From positions 1 through 25,625 of the forward strand of contig PLBD01000131.1 of the NCBI GenBank assembly GCA_003135315.1: a stretch of DNA of 25,625 nucleotides, given 5' to 3'. Shown here one piece after another: positions 17,667 to 25,604 of the stretch. The DNA is from Acidobacteriaceae bacterium. GTDB taxonomy: Bacteria > Acidobacteriota > Terriglobia > Terriglobales > Acidobacteriaceae. The notes below the pieces were generated by a model, which worked only from the letters and a program-made list of their open reading frames with translations, ran no database searches and was not told the DNA's origin. Every line of letters begins with the position of its first letter. The first letter of the stretch is position 1. Both the position numbers and the translations under genes were made by a program.

Positions 17667-17912
17667 CTAACCCAATGTCCGATTTTTTCGGCGCTGAAAG
17701 CGATTCGTGAGTGTAATGATGCCGCTAATAGCTGCCGTCCCAGCACTCACCAGCCAAAGTTTGGAGAAGGCGCGGCTTGCCGGGTACATCCAATCCATTC
17801 CAGACCCGCGATAATTGAAAAATAGAAACCCCATTGCAAAGAAGCCAACGACTGCGCATGTGGCAATAGCTAAAGCAACGAGAGATACAACAAAGACTCG
17901 CTTAGCGATCAT
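17667..17912 (-). CDS. Small membrane protein with two predicted helices
   Basis: The 81-residue protein has a long hydrophobic helix (about 6-33), a short aromatic outside loop (Y-R-G-S-G-M-D-W-M-Y) and a second helix (about 50-67), then a basic tail R-F-Q-R-R-K-N-R that should face the cytoplasm. AGGA lies 7-8 nt before the ATG. I cannot assign a function. It lies 22 nt downstream of the molbindin remnant. Confidence 0.6.
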   Translation of the reverse strand: MIAKRVFVVSLVALAIATCAVVGFFAMGFLFFNYRGSGMDWMYPASRAFSKLWLVSAGTAAISGIITLTNRFQRRKNRTLG

Positions 17913-17934
17913 GCTGCCATCCTCTCACGGCAAG

Positions 17935-18090
17935 CTAACCTGCTGATCCAGCCGTTAACTGAAAAGGCTCGGAGACTACTTCTGAAGGCTCAACCCGTTC
18001 TGGGGGCTTGATTACGACATGCGCCATAATGTCACCCAGGGTAACTGCTTCGATTGTTCCGGCGAGCTGATTGCGTGCAGAGAGTGTCAT
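17935..18090 (-). pseudogene. Truncated molbindin (TOBE/Mop) gene remnant
   Basis: From the ATG at 18090 the frame reads M-T-L-S-A-R-N-Q-L-A-G-T-I-E-A-V and then A-H-V-V-I-K, the hallmark first half of a molybdate-binding TOBE/Mop domain. After residue 28 the sequence departs (P-P-E-R-V-E-P-S-E and on) and stops at 51 residues. The second half expected for the roughly 68-residue domain (I-x-A-x-I-T, then G-x-x-V-x-A-V-I-K-A) is absent in all three frames. No ribosome binding site is visible. It is therefore more likely a decayed gene than a working one, although a shortened protein cannot be excluded. Confidence 0.6.
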
Positions 18091-18134
18091 GCGGATAGCG
18101 TAAGGGAGCGGTAATGGATGGTCAACAGCGATGG

Positions 18135-20603
18135 CTATTCGTTCCGCAGGGCGATGATGGGATCGACTACGGTGGCTCGGCGCGCGGGAATGTACGAGGC
18201 GGCCAGGGCAACCAGCAGCAGCAATAACGAAACCCATAGAAGGACAAGCCAGTCAGACGAACTTACGCCGTAGAGAAAGCTCGCCATCACACGGGTTAGC
18301 ACCACACTGCCAACCAGCCCAATCGCAACGCCGGTAACCGCCGCGATCACGCCCTGACGGATCACGAGCTTGAGGATGTCCGGCCGCTGCGCGCCCAAGG
18401 CCATACGAATGCCAATCTCGCGGGTGCGTTGAAGCATCGAATAGGAGATCAGCCCATATAGACCGATCGTCGCCAGGATGAGCGCGAGTCCGGCAAAACT
18501 GCCGATCAGGTAAAACGGGTAGCGGCGCAGGAACACCGCCGGCGAGCGGTCCACAAATTCCTCCAGCGATTGCGGCTGAATAAACGCCAACTCCGGATCC
18601 GTCGCGCGCATAGTGGAGCGAGCCGTCCTCAACATGGCCTTCGGATCGCCACTCGTCCTGATCACGTAGTTCAGGTAAGTCGTATACCCGGAGTCCTGGT
18701 CCACGAGGAAGTAAATCACCGGCGGAGGAGGCACAGCGAGATTGTCCTCTGCCGCGTCGCCGACAACGGCGACGATCTGGCGGAACGGTTCTTCCGGTGA
18801 GCTGGTCATGCGCACGCGCTTGGCGGTTGGATCCTCGCCCGCGGACAAATAGCGCTTCACCCATGCCTGGTTCACGATGGCAACCCAGGGACTGTTCGCC
18901 GTGTCCGATTCTGCGAAGTAGCGCCCTCGCAACAGAGGGATTTTCATGACGGCGAAGTAATCCCGCTCTACACGCCGGGAGATGGAGGATTCCTCCTCGC
19001 CCGGCGCGACTGCTCGTCCTTCAATCAGGAAGCGATTCGTGCTGCGATTCCCGGCTACCGGCAGGCCGCTGGTGGCCGATGCGCCCACAACTCCGGGCAA
19101 ACTGCGCAGGCGGTCCAGAAAGTCATGGGTAAAGCGCAGTCCGTTGGGATTGCTGAAAGGCCACGCCTTCGAAACCGGATATGACGGCCCCGAAAGGTTC
19201 ACGAGAAACGTCAGTACATGATCAGGCTCGAATCCCGGGTTCTGGCGGAGCACGGTGCGGAGACTTTGCAGCGCCAATCCGCCGGCAACCAGCAAGAGCA
19301 GAGATATGGCAATCTCGCCGGTGACCAGGACGTTGCGCATGGCGGCGCGCGAGGTGCTGGTGCCACCGCGCGATTCATCCTTCAGTACGTCGGTGATGGG
19401 CGTTTGCGGAACGGACAGTGCTGGGCCCAATCCGAAAAGAACGGCCGTGAGCACAGTAATTCCGGCTACGAAGGCCAACACGGGAAAACTGATTCCGACA
19501 TCCGCCAGGTAGGGCATGGCCGTAAGCTGCGCCTCGGGAATGGATCGCGCAAGAAGCCACACGCCCAGCGCGGCCGCCAGAAATCCGATCAGCGCCCCGA
19601 TGACAGAGAGCAGTAGACTCTCGATCAGTAATTGCAGCACCAGGTGAAATTGCGTCGCTCCCAAGGCGGCGCGGATAGCGAATTCGCGGCGGCGATCGAT
19701 GGAGCGGCTCATCAGTAAGCTCGCGACGTTGGCGCAGGCGATCAGCAGGACCAGCAGGACCGCGGCGAAAAGCCCCAGCAACAGGGGACGAATGTTGCCG
19801 ACGATCTCTGAGCGCAGAAGTTCCACATTCACGGTCACGGCGGAATTTTGTTGCGGATACTCGCGCGCCAGTTGCGCGTTGATGGTCTGCATCTCCGCTC
19901 GCGCCTGGTCGAGCGTGACTCCGGGAGCAAGTCTGGCAATCACGTTCAGCCAGCGGCCATTGCGTGCCGTTGTCTCATAAAGGTTCAAGTGCAGAGGCAC
20001 CCAGATCGGCGCCAGGCCGGCGGGCCCTAGTTCGAATGCGCGCGGCAAGATGCCGATGACGGTTACGGGTTTGCCGTCGAGACGAAGAACGCGCCCGATA
20101 ATCTTGGGATCGCCAGAGAAATCGCTATGCCAAAAACTGTAGCTGAGCATGGCCACCGTCGGGCCGGAGCCTTCCGGCAGGTCCTCGCCGGCGGCAAAGT
20201 CGCGGCCCAGCACCGGGCTCACACCCAGCGTTGAAAAGAAGTTGGTGGTGACCATGGCGCAGAACATGGTCTTCGGATCGCCATTCCCGGTGATGGTGAA
20301 AGCGTCGGGCGCATAGCCTGCAAGGGACTGAAAGCCCTTCGCGCTCCGCTGCCAGTCGAGAAAATCGGGATAGGAAGCGAGGTAGGAGCAGCACCCGACC
20401 TGGTGACGGCCTTCACCGATGGTGACTAATCGGTCCGCATCGCGAAAGGGCAGGGGACGCAAGAGTACGGGATAAACCGCCGAGAAGATCGCCGTGTTGG
20501 CGCCGATCGCCAGCGCCAGGGTAATGATCGCCACTGCGGTGTAGCCAGGGTGCTTCCGCAGCATGCGCAGCCCGTAGCGAAAGTCCTGTTTCAGGGTTCC
20601 CAT
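18135..20603 (-). CDS. ADOP-family orphan ABC-type permease (duplicated MacB/FtsX unit)
   Basis: The 822-residue protein has two copies of the MacB layout. Each starts with a membrane helix (first: Y-T-A-V-A-I-I-T-L-A-L-A-I-G-A-N-T-A-I-F), then a periplasmic core domain, then three FtsX helices. The first FtsX core is R-R-R-E-F-A-I-R-A-A-L-G-A-T and the second T-R-E-I-G-I-R-M-A-L-G-A-Q. The ending I-P-A-R-R-A-T-V-V-D-P-I-I-A-L-R-N-E is typical of ADOP (acidobacterial duplicated orphan permease). No ATPase gene is adjacent, as is usual for this family. By relation to MacB it may pass mechanical work to the periplasm or export a ligand; the substrate is unknown. No Shine-Dalgarno sequence is seen before the ATG. 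Confidence 0.93.
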   Translation of the reverse strand: MGTLKQDFRYGLRMLRKHPGYTAVAIITLALAIGANTAIFSAVYPVLLRPLPFRDADRLVTIGEGRHQVGCCSYLASYPDFLDWQRSAKGFQSLAGYAPDAFTITGNGDPKTMFCAMVTTNFFSTLGVSPVLGRDFAAGEDLPEGSGPTVAMLSYSFWHSDFSGDPKIIGRVLRLDGKPVTVIGILPRAFELGPAGLAPIWVPLHLNLYETTARNGRWLNVIARLAPGVTLDQARAEMQTINAQLAREYPQQNSAVTVNVELLRSEIVGNIRPLLLGLFAAVLLVLLIACANVASLLMSRSIDRRREFAIRAALGATQFHLVLQLLIESLLLSVIGALIGFLAAALGVWLLARSIPEAQLTAMPYLADVGISFPVLAFVAGITVLTAVLFGLGPALSVPQTPITDVLKDESRGGTSTSRAAMRNVLVTGEIAISLLLLVAGGLALQSLRTVLRQNPGFEPDHVLTFLVNLSGPSYPVSKAWPFSNPNGLRFTHDFLDRLRSLPGVVGASATSGLPVAGNRSTNRFLIEGRAVAPGEEESSISRRVERDYFAVMKIPLLRGRYFAESDTANSPWVAIVNQAWVKRYLSAGEDPTAKRVRMTSSPEEPFRQIVAVVGDAAEDNLAVPPPPVIYFLVDQDSGYTTYLNYVIRTSGDPKAMLRTARSTMRATDPELAFIQPQSLEEFVDRSPAVFLRRYPFYLIGSFAGLALILATIGLYGLISYSMLQRTREIGIRMALGAQRPDILKLVIRQGVIAAVTGVAIGLVGSVVLTRVMASFLYGVSSSDWLVLLWVSLLLLLVALAASYIPARRATVVDPIIALRNE

Positions 20604-20929
20604 GAAAGCAGCGGATCGCAGTCAACAGTTGAAAATCTCAATACCCACAGCAGAACTCCCCCAGCTTCTTGCGCGCATGACCAAGTTAGTTCTTCAGGAC
20701 AGTTTATGACAACTTACGGCGATCCGGGCGCAGTCTTTGCCGTAAATGCGCGCAGTCTGGCAGACACCACACCACGAAAATGCCGCTTGGCTTGCGGTAG
20801 GCAGAACACTCGATGGGCAGGAATCGTTAGCCACGCCTGGCGCATCTGTAGCTTTTCACGGTCCGCTACGGCGCAGCGTGAATTGGCGGCCCACTAGCAA
20901 GAATACGTTTGCAAAGCCAGGAAAGATCG
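20604..20929. other. Divergent intergenic region between ADOP permease and MFS exporter
   Basis: This 326-nt stretch has no convincing gene and no clear -35/-10 pair in either direction. It holds one perfect 7-bp inverted repeat, TTACGGC (20714-20720) and GCCGTAA (20739-20745), 18 nt apart, which could be an operator or chance. Confidence 0.35.
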
Positions 20930-22522
20930 ATGGCAAGCACAACCGTCGCTGGCCCACAGGGTCTTACTCTCAGCCGCCCCGCGCCCAGTCCGTGGCTGAT
21001 TGCGATTTCCGTGATGCTGGCGACGTTCATGGAGGTCCTGGACACCTCCATCGCGTCCGTGGCTTTGCCCTACATTGCCGGCAGTCTTTCGGCCACCAAC
21101 GATGAAGCCACCTGGGTGCTGACCAGTTACCTGGTGGCGAATGCGGTGGTTTTGCCGGCAAGCTCGTGGTTTTCCCTGAAGTTTGGCCGCAAGCGCTTCC
21201 TGCTGACCTGCATTGCAATCTTCACCGTTTCGTCGTTTCTCTGCGGCGCGGCGACCAGTTTGTGGATGATCCTGCTGGCGCGCGCCGTTCAGGGCGCTGG
21301 CGGCGGCGCGCTGCAACCATTGGCCCAGTCGATCCTGCTGGAGAGCTTCCCGCCGGACAAGCGCGGCATGGCGCTGGCGGTGTTTGCCCTGGGGGTGGTG
21401 GTCGCTCCGGTGCTGGGACCTACTCTCGGCGGCTACCTCACCGACACCTACTCCTGGCGCTGGGCGTTTTACATCAACATTCCAATCGGAATCTTTGCCA
21501 TTCTGATGATCCTGCGTTTCGTCGAAGATCCGTCTTATATCAAGAATGCAAAGCCCGGCAAGATCGACGGCATTGGCCTGGGCTTGCTGGCGGTGTGGCT
21601 GGGTTCGTTGCAGATCATTCTGGACAAGGGCCAGGAGGACGACTGGTTCGGGGCCACCTGGATCCGTTGGACGACGGCTGTTCTGATCATCACCTTCGTC
21701 GCTTTTATCATCCGGGAGTTTACGCACGACAAGCCGTTGGTCGATCTCCGCGTCTTCCGACACCGCAACTTCCTGTTGGGCTGCATCCTTATCGGCCTTT
21801 TTGGAGGCGCCCTTTATGGGCTGATCACCTTGTTGCCGCTGTTCTATCAAGAGCTGATGGGATATACCGCGTACGCTGCCGGCTGGGCGGTAGCCCCCCG
21901 CGGAATCGGCGCCATCATGGCTTTGCCGATCATCGGCATCCTGACCAGCAAAGTCGATAACCGATGGCTGATCGCTGCCGGTTTTCTGATGTTTGCCATC
22001 GCCAGCCTCGGGTTCGGCCAGGTGAACCTGGAGATTTCTCAGTGGTCGTTCACTTGGGCTGTGGTTCTCAGCGGATTTGGCTCGGGATCAGTTTTCGTGC
22101 CACTCTCGAACGTCGCCGTAGCGCGCCTGGCGAACGAGGAGATTGGCAATGCCAGCGGGCTCTATAACCTTTTCCGCAACGTCGGGGGCAGCATCGGAAT
22201 ATCTGTCGTGAACACCATCGTGGCCCGTCACGCACAGCGACACCAGAATGAGATGGTGCGCTCACTGGCGACCACCGATCCCGCATTGCAAAACCGGCTG
22301 CATCAGCTGCAACAGTATCTGTATTCGCAGGGATATGGCCCGGTGGAGTCGATGCATAAGGCGTATGCCCTGATCGGCGGGCAACTCTCGGCACAGGCCC
22401 GCCTATGGTCCTACGTTGATGACTTCCGCTCCATGGCGCTGGTCTGCTTTGCCTGCATTCCGATTGTTTTTATGCTGAAGAAGACGGTTGCCCGCAAGGG
22501 CGCGCAGTCGGTGGGGCATTGA
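20930..22522 (+). CDS. DHA2-family MFS multidrug exporter (EmrB/QacA-like)
   Basis: The ATG at 20930 is preceded by AGGA at 7-nt spacing; an upstream TTG at 20909 has no such site. The 530-residue protein fits the 14-helix DHA2 drug:proton antiporter plan. Motifs seen are L-D-T-S-I-A-S-V-A-L-P in helix 1 (37-47, D38), motif A F-G-R-K-R-F (85-90), the helix-4 arginine region L-A-R-A-V-Q-G-A-G-G-G (R118) and motif C A-P-V-L-G-P-T-L-G-G-Y-L (159-170) followed by W-R-W-A-F-Y-I-N-I-P-I-G. It should export hydrophobic compounds using the proton gradient. EmrB-like partners (EmrA adaptor, TolC channel) are not adjacent, so it may work alone or with distant partners. Drug specificity cannot be read. 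Confidence 0.93.
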   Translation: MASTTVAGPQGLTLSRPAPSPWLIAISVMLATFMEVLDTSIASVALPYIAGSLSATNDEATWVLTSYLVANAVVLPASSWFSLKFGRKRFLLTCIAIFTVSSFLCGAATSLWMILLARAVQGAGGGALQPLAQSILLESFPPDKRGMALAVFALGVVVAPVLGPTLGGYLTDTYSWRWAFYINIPIGIFAILMILRFVEDPSYIKNAKPGKIDGIGLGLLAVWLGSLQIILDKGQEDDWFGATWIRWTTAVLIITFVAFIIREFTHDKPLVDLRVFRHRNFLLGCILIGLFGGALYGLITLLPLFYQELMGYTAYAAGWAVAPRGIGAIMALPIIGILTSKVDNRWLIAAGFLMFAIASLGFGQVNLEISQWSFTWAVVLSGFGSGSVFVPLSNVAVARLANEEIGNASGLYNLFRNVGGSIGISVVNTIVARHAQRHQNEMVRSLATTDPALQNRLHQLQQYLYSQGYGPVESMHKAYALIGGQLSAQARLWSYVDDFRSMALVCFACIPIVFMLKKTVARKGAQSVGH

Positions 22523-22555
22523 TCACGACGAACAACCGCTGTCCGTTGCGAGAAT

Positions 22556-22650
22556 TCTACAACCTGCATGTAGAGACGAATTTTGTAGGCACTATTAGCC
22601 AACAGCACCGAGCCGCTAACTACAAGTGCAAATTCTAAAGTGTTTTGTAG
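22556..22650. repeat. Cluster of CTACA/TGTAG half-sites, possible operators
   Basis: TCTACA (22556-22561) and TGTAGA (22569-22574) form a perfect 6-bp inverted repeat with a 7-nt gap. TTTTGTAG occurs at 22581-22588 and again at 22643-22650, and CTACAA at 22620-22625 pairs with TTGTAG at 22645-22650. The cluster ends 7 nt before the -35 box. Confidence 0.35.
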
Positions 22651-22657
22651 AAACGCC

Positions 22658-22686
22658 TTGACACACTCAGAATAGCGTGACAAGAT
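22658..22686 (+). promoter_or_regulatory. Possible promoter of the first HExxE protein gene
   Basis: A perfect TTGACA (22658-22663) is followed after 17 nt by CAAGAT (22681-22686; 3/6 of the -10 consensus). The leader to the ATG at 22966 would be about 270 nt, long enough for further control. Confidence 0.35.
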
Positions 22687-22965
22687 CGTGCTCACCTGAC
22701 GTGGCTTCTATTACTCGCAGCCGCACCGAGTTGAAGTAGTGCTTTATCTCGTGGAAGTGGCCGCGCGCTCCCAGTAGTTTCGAAGGAACGGAAAAACTAA
22801 ATAAACCTGGTCTGATTAACCATAGTCATCAGTCATCGCTGCCTCTTGAGCTTAGGCTCCGCGGCGTTGCTGAGAGTTATTCCTTTTAGGTGAGCTTAGA
22901 TGAACCTTCCTACGCGCGAACAGACCCGGCATCGTAATTGCGGACGAGGAATAGGAGACTTAAGA

Positions 22966-24168
22966 ATGAATAGCAAATGCTTATCGCTTCTACTACTGGC
23001 GACCGTTGCCCTATCCGCCTTCTCTCAGGAGAAGCCAACCTTCAAGCCGCGCTACCTGGTTGTGCCTATGCGGGGAAATACGCCGGCTCAAGCTCTGAGC
23101 GAGAGCCAGGCTGGCACAACTGTTCCCCTATGGGTCTATCAGACGAGCACGACGGTGGACGACAACATCTACACCGGAATGATCATGGGTAATGCACCGG
23201 GGACTCCCGGACCTAACTCGGTAACCACCATTCCCACCTATGTCATTCCGTTGATCGTAAACCTGGCGGACGGCGGCCATTTTGATCCCACAGCGCCAGA
23301 CCCGACCTGCCTCAACAACCTGGTACCTCTCACGGTCATGGAGAACGGACCGCTGTTCCAGAACTCCGGTCCGTATAAGTACGGCAGTCCGGAGGTTAAT
23401 CTGGGAACGACCCAGTACCATGACGCCTTGCAGCGGGCCGAATTCTGGAAAATCGTCGGTACCAGCTTCCTGGGACAAAGTTGGCATACGCTCTGGGGAA
23501 TGCATGTGACTACGCCACAGACAGTTCAAGTGCCGTCCAATTACGGTATCACCTACAACGCCGGCATGAATGGTGGCTGCGGATTTCTGGGAGTGCTGAA
23601 CTATTACTGGCTCGATGGCTATGTAGTTAACACGCTTATTCCGTCACTAGCCAGCCAGGGGGTTGGGCCCACAACCTTCGCGATGATCTTCATGTACAAC
23701 GTCGTGGAGGGTTTTCCGCCGGATCTCCTTCAGGACTGCTGTGTCCTCGGCTACCACGGTGCCTATGGCTCCCCGATGCAGGTTTACTCACCCGGAGAGT
23801 TTGACAGCAGTCTCATCTTCGGAAGCGCAGCCCAAGACATCTCGATCGAGACTCATGAGATGGGTGAAGCCATGAACGACCCGACCGGCGTCAATCTTAC
23901 GCCTGCCTGGGGACATGTTGGACAGGTGTCGGGTTGCCAGAACAACTTCGAGGTGGGCGATCCCCTTACCGGCACTCAGAACCCGCCCATCACCCTGAAC
24001 GGCTTCACCTATCATCCGCAGGAACTCGCAATGTATTCGTGGTTCTTACGGCCCAACATCATGATGATGCCGATATCAGGCCTTGCTGGGGATACCGGCG
24101 TGCCTGGTTGGTACTCAACCAACGGCACATTCACGACAACGCAATCTGTTTGTACCGCGAATGATTAA
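22966..24168 (+). CDS. Secreted protein with HExxE...EVGD signature, putative metallohydrolase (paralog A)
   Basis: GGAG lies 8 nt before the ATG at 22966 and a signal peptide follows (M-N-S-K-C, leucine-rich core, cleavage near S-A-F-S-Q). An in-frame ATG at 22900 is possible but would bury it. The 400-residue protein has the blocks N-L-G-T-T-Q-Y-H-D-A-L-Q-R-A-E-F-W (146-161), C-C-V-L-G-Y-H (258-264), T-H-E-M-G-E-A-M-N-D-P (H297, E298, E301, D305), F-E-V-G-D-P-L (E329, D332) and F-T-Y-H-P-Q-E-L (347-354). The same blocks occur in the convergent gene at 24253-25356. The H-E-x-x-E plus later E-x-G-D pattern recalls zinc-peptidase-like sites and the S-H-E-L-A-E...N-P...E-I-A-D motif of plant EXORDIUM/PHI-1 proteins. 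This likeness is from memory, so activity is inferred only. Confidence 0.8.
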   Translation: MNSKCLSLLLLATVALSAFSQEKPTFKPRYLVVPMRGNTPAQALSESQAGTTVPLWVYQTSTTVDDNIYTGMIMGNAPGTPGPNSVTTIPTYVIPLIVNLADGGHFDPTAPDPTCLNNLVPLTVMENGPLFQNSGPYKYGSPEVNLGTTQYHDALQRAEFWKIVGTSFLGQSWHTLWGMHVTTPQTVQVPSNYGITYNAGMNGGCGFLGVLNYYWLDGYVVNTLIPSLASQGVGPTTFAMIFMYNVVEGFPPDLLQDCCVLGYHGAYGSPMQVYSPGEFDSSLIFGSAAQDISIETHEMGEAMNDPTGVNLTPAWGHVGQVSGCQNNFEVGDPLTGTQNPPITLNGFTYHPQELAMYSWFLRPNIMMMPISGLAGDTGVPGWYSTNGTFTTTQSVCTAND

Positions 24169-24212
24169 ATCGACGCGTGGGGATAGCGATCCCTTCCCAT
24201 CGTTCCAGCAAA

Positions 24213-24237
24213 AAGCCCGCCCCTGAGGGGCGGGCTT
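24213..24237. terminator. Strong bidirectional terminator between the convergent paralogs
   Basis: AAGCCCGCCCC (24213-24223) and GGGGCGGGCTT (24227-24237) form a perfect 11-bp stem with a TGA loop. On the minus strand the stem is followed by a T-run (complement of the As from 24211), making a full intrinsic terminator for the leftward gene. Rightward it has only two Ts but should still slow RNA polymerase. Confidence 0.85.
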
Positions 24238-24252
24238 GAGTGCAACTTGAAG

Positions 24253-25356
24253 CTAGGAGCCGTTCTGGCAAATCGTAGTGAAACCGGTGTAACCCTGGAA
24301 GGTCCACCAATCGTTGACGGACCCATCGGCGGGACCGCCGAAGTACCGCAGATTGACCAGATCCTGCAGGTGATACGTAAAGTTGTGCAGTTGGTAGGTC
24401 CAAGTGCCATACGGATGGCCCGGCTGGCCGGTCTCCAGCGGATCACCGACTTCCAGGATGCCGCAGGGAGTGTTGTTCTGGTTCGGATACAAAGGATCGT
24501 CGGTCCACTCGCCAATTTCATGCGACAGAGCTGATACGTCCTGCGAGAAATCGCCCGTGTAGCCGATGTACTCGAAGTTCGAATAAGTCTGTGCGCCGTT
24601 GGCGCTGTGGTAGCCGCCGATGCAGCAACCGCCTTCCGTCAGGTAGGTGTTATAGGTGATGAAAATTGGCAAGCCGGTCGGGTTGATCGTCTTGCTGCTC
24701 GCCATGTAGCTGCTGATCTGGGCGTCGAAGTAGTTGATGTCCACTTCGGCGACTTGATGTCCAAACGGCGTACCGATGGATCCGTACCCAGAGGGCACAT
24801 TCAGCGTCAGCTCTGGCAGAACGGAGACACGAGCCGTGGGGCCTCCCAAGAGCAAGTGCGAGTTCGGATTGTTCTGCACGATGCTCCAGAAGTTGGCCCG
24901 CTGGAAGGCGTCATCATACTGGGTGGTGCCGACATCCACTCCCCCCTGGTTATAAGTGGTGGTGGAGTCAAACATCGGCGAAGTGAGTGTCAAGGCCAGA
25001 GCGCTAAAAGGACCACCTGACAACGGATCGAATGTATCTCCGTTGGAGAGGATCAGCTTGACCGGAACGACCCACGTCGTGATCTCGGCTCCACTGTTCG
25101 TGGAAGGATCCGCACCCACCATGACGTAGGGATAGTTGTGGTTGTTGTAGGTGAAGGAACCGTTCCACTCCTGCAACGTGCCGGAAGGCGGCGGAGTTCC
25201 AGGGGCCGCCGGCTTCGGCGGGATTACCACGAACCGGGGTACTGCATGTTCGTCATTCACGGAGCTGTCCTGGGCTGCAGCCAGCACCGACAAACAGCAA
25301 CATGCCAACAAAGTCAGCGCCATCAGCTGACACAGGCTTGCATTACGTGTCTTCAT
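24253..25356 (-). CDS. Secreted protein with HExxE...EVGD signature, putative metallohydrolase (paralog B)
   Basis: The ATG at 25356 gives a typical signal peptide (M-K-T-R-N, a long hydrophobic core, cleavage near L-A-A-A-Q). GAGGAG lies 12 nt upstream, a rather long spacing. The frame stays open to 25458 but that part looks like leader. The 367-residue protein shares these blocks with paralog A: D-V-G-T-T-Q-Y-D-D-A-F-Q-R-A-N-F-W (141-157), C-C-I-G-G-Y-H (244-250), S-H-E-I-G-E-W-T-D-D-P (H279, E280, E283, D287), L-E-V-G-D-P-L (E302, D305) and F-T-Y-H-L-Q-D-L (326-333). The distance from the first H to the E of E-V-G-D is 23 residues here and 32 in paralog A. The regions between blocks differ strongly, so the duplication is old. 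Probable secreted zinc hydrolase, not proven. Confidence 0.8.
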   Translation of the reverse strand: MKTRNASLCQLMALTLLACCCLSVLAAAQDSSVNDEHAVPRFVVIPPKPAAPGTPPPSGTLQEWNGSFTYNNHNYPYVMVGADPSTNSGAEITTWVVPVKLILSNGDTFDPLSGGPFSALALTLTSPMFDSTTTYNQGGVDVGTTQYDDAFQRANFWSIVQNNPNSHLLLGGPTARVSVLPELTLNVPSGYGSIGTPFGHQVAEVDINYFDAQISSYMASSKTINPTGLPIFITYNTYLTEGGCCIGGYHSANGAQTYSNFEYIGYTGDFSQDVSALSHEIGEWTDDPLYPNQNNTPCGILEVGDPLETGQPGHPYGTWTYQLHNFTYHLQDLVNLRYFGGPADGSVNDWWTFQGYTGFTTICQNGS

Positions 25357-25467
25357 TAACTTTTGATTCTCCTCAAATCGTTTTGGTTTGACTTCTTTGG
25401 CCCGGACATTCTCAGACGAGACAACCCACAACAAAACCAGAAACACCCCACAACACATGTCGACAGG

Positions 25468-25487
25468 TTCGGTGCTTTAGCACCGAA
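25468..25487. repeat. REP-like perfect palindrome upstream of paralog B
   Basis: TTCGGTGC (25468-25475) and GCACCGAA (25480-25487) form a perfect 8-bp stem with a TTTA loop, about 110 nt upstream of the paralog B start. No T-run follows. It could be a dispersed acidobacterial palindrome or a terminator remnant of a neighbouring gene. Confidence 0.45.
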
Positions 25488-25577
25488 ACGCAATCTGGTA
25501 ATCAGGTTATGCAGAGGGGAGGGACGATACCAACGGCAGTGCACGCCCACATAGTTACAACGTATTCCTTGCCGCGC

Positions 25578-25604
25578 GTTACTACCACCGATAGTAACTA
25601 TAAT
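25578..25604 (+). promoter_or_regulatory. Promoter with inverted-repeat operator for a gene beyond the right edge
   Basis: TATAAT (25599-25604) is a perfect -10 box. Directly before it lies the inverted repeat GTTACTA (25578-25584) and TAGTAAC (25592-25598) with a 7-nt gap, filling the promoter spacer. A second, wider repeat links ATAGTTAC (25551-25558) with GTAACTAT (25594-25601). The -35 box (GCGTTA at 17-nt spacing) is poor, as in some regulated promoters. The target gene lies outside the window. Confidence 0.5.

Larger units (their letters stand above)
22523..22965. other. Long intergenic region upstream of the first HExxE protein
   Basis: These 443 nt contain no supported gene. They hold a cluster of CTACA/TGTAG half-sites (22556-22650) and a promoter-like TTGACA (22658-22663). 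An ATG at 22900 preceded by AGGTGAG is in frame with the downstream gene and would add 22 residues before the signal peptide. Confidence 0.5.

Noticed and set aside
18091..18237. Upstream extension of the molbindin remnant to 18237
   Set aside because: It overlaps the end of the permease gene and its translation there is Arg/His/Pro-rich without domain likeness.
22411..22695. 94-codon minus-strand frame after the MFS gene
   Set aside because: It overlaps the end of the MFS gene, lacks a ribosome binding site and shows no conserved pattern.
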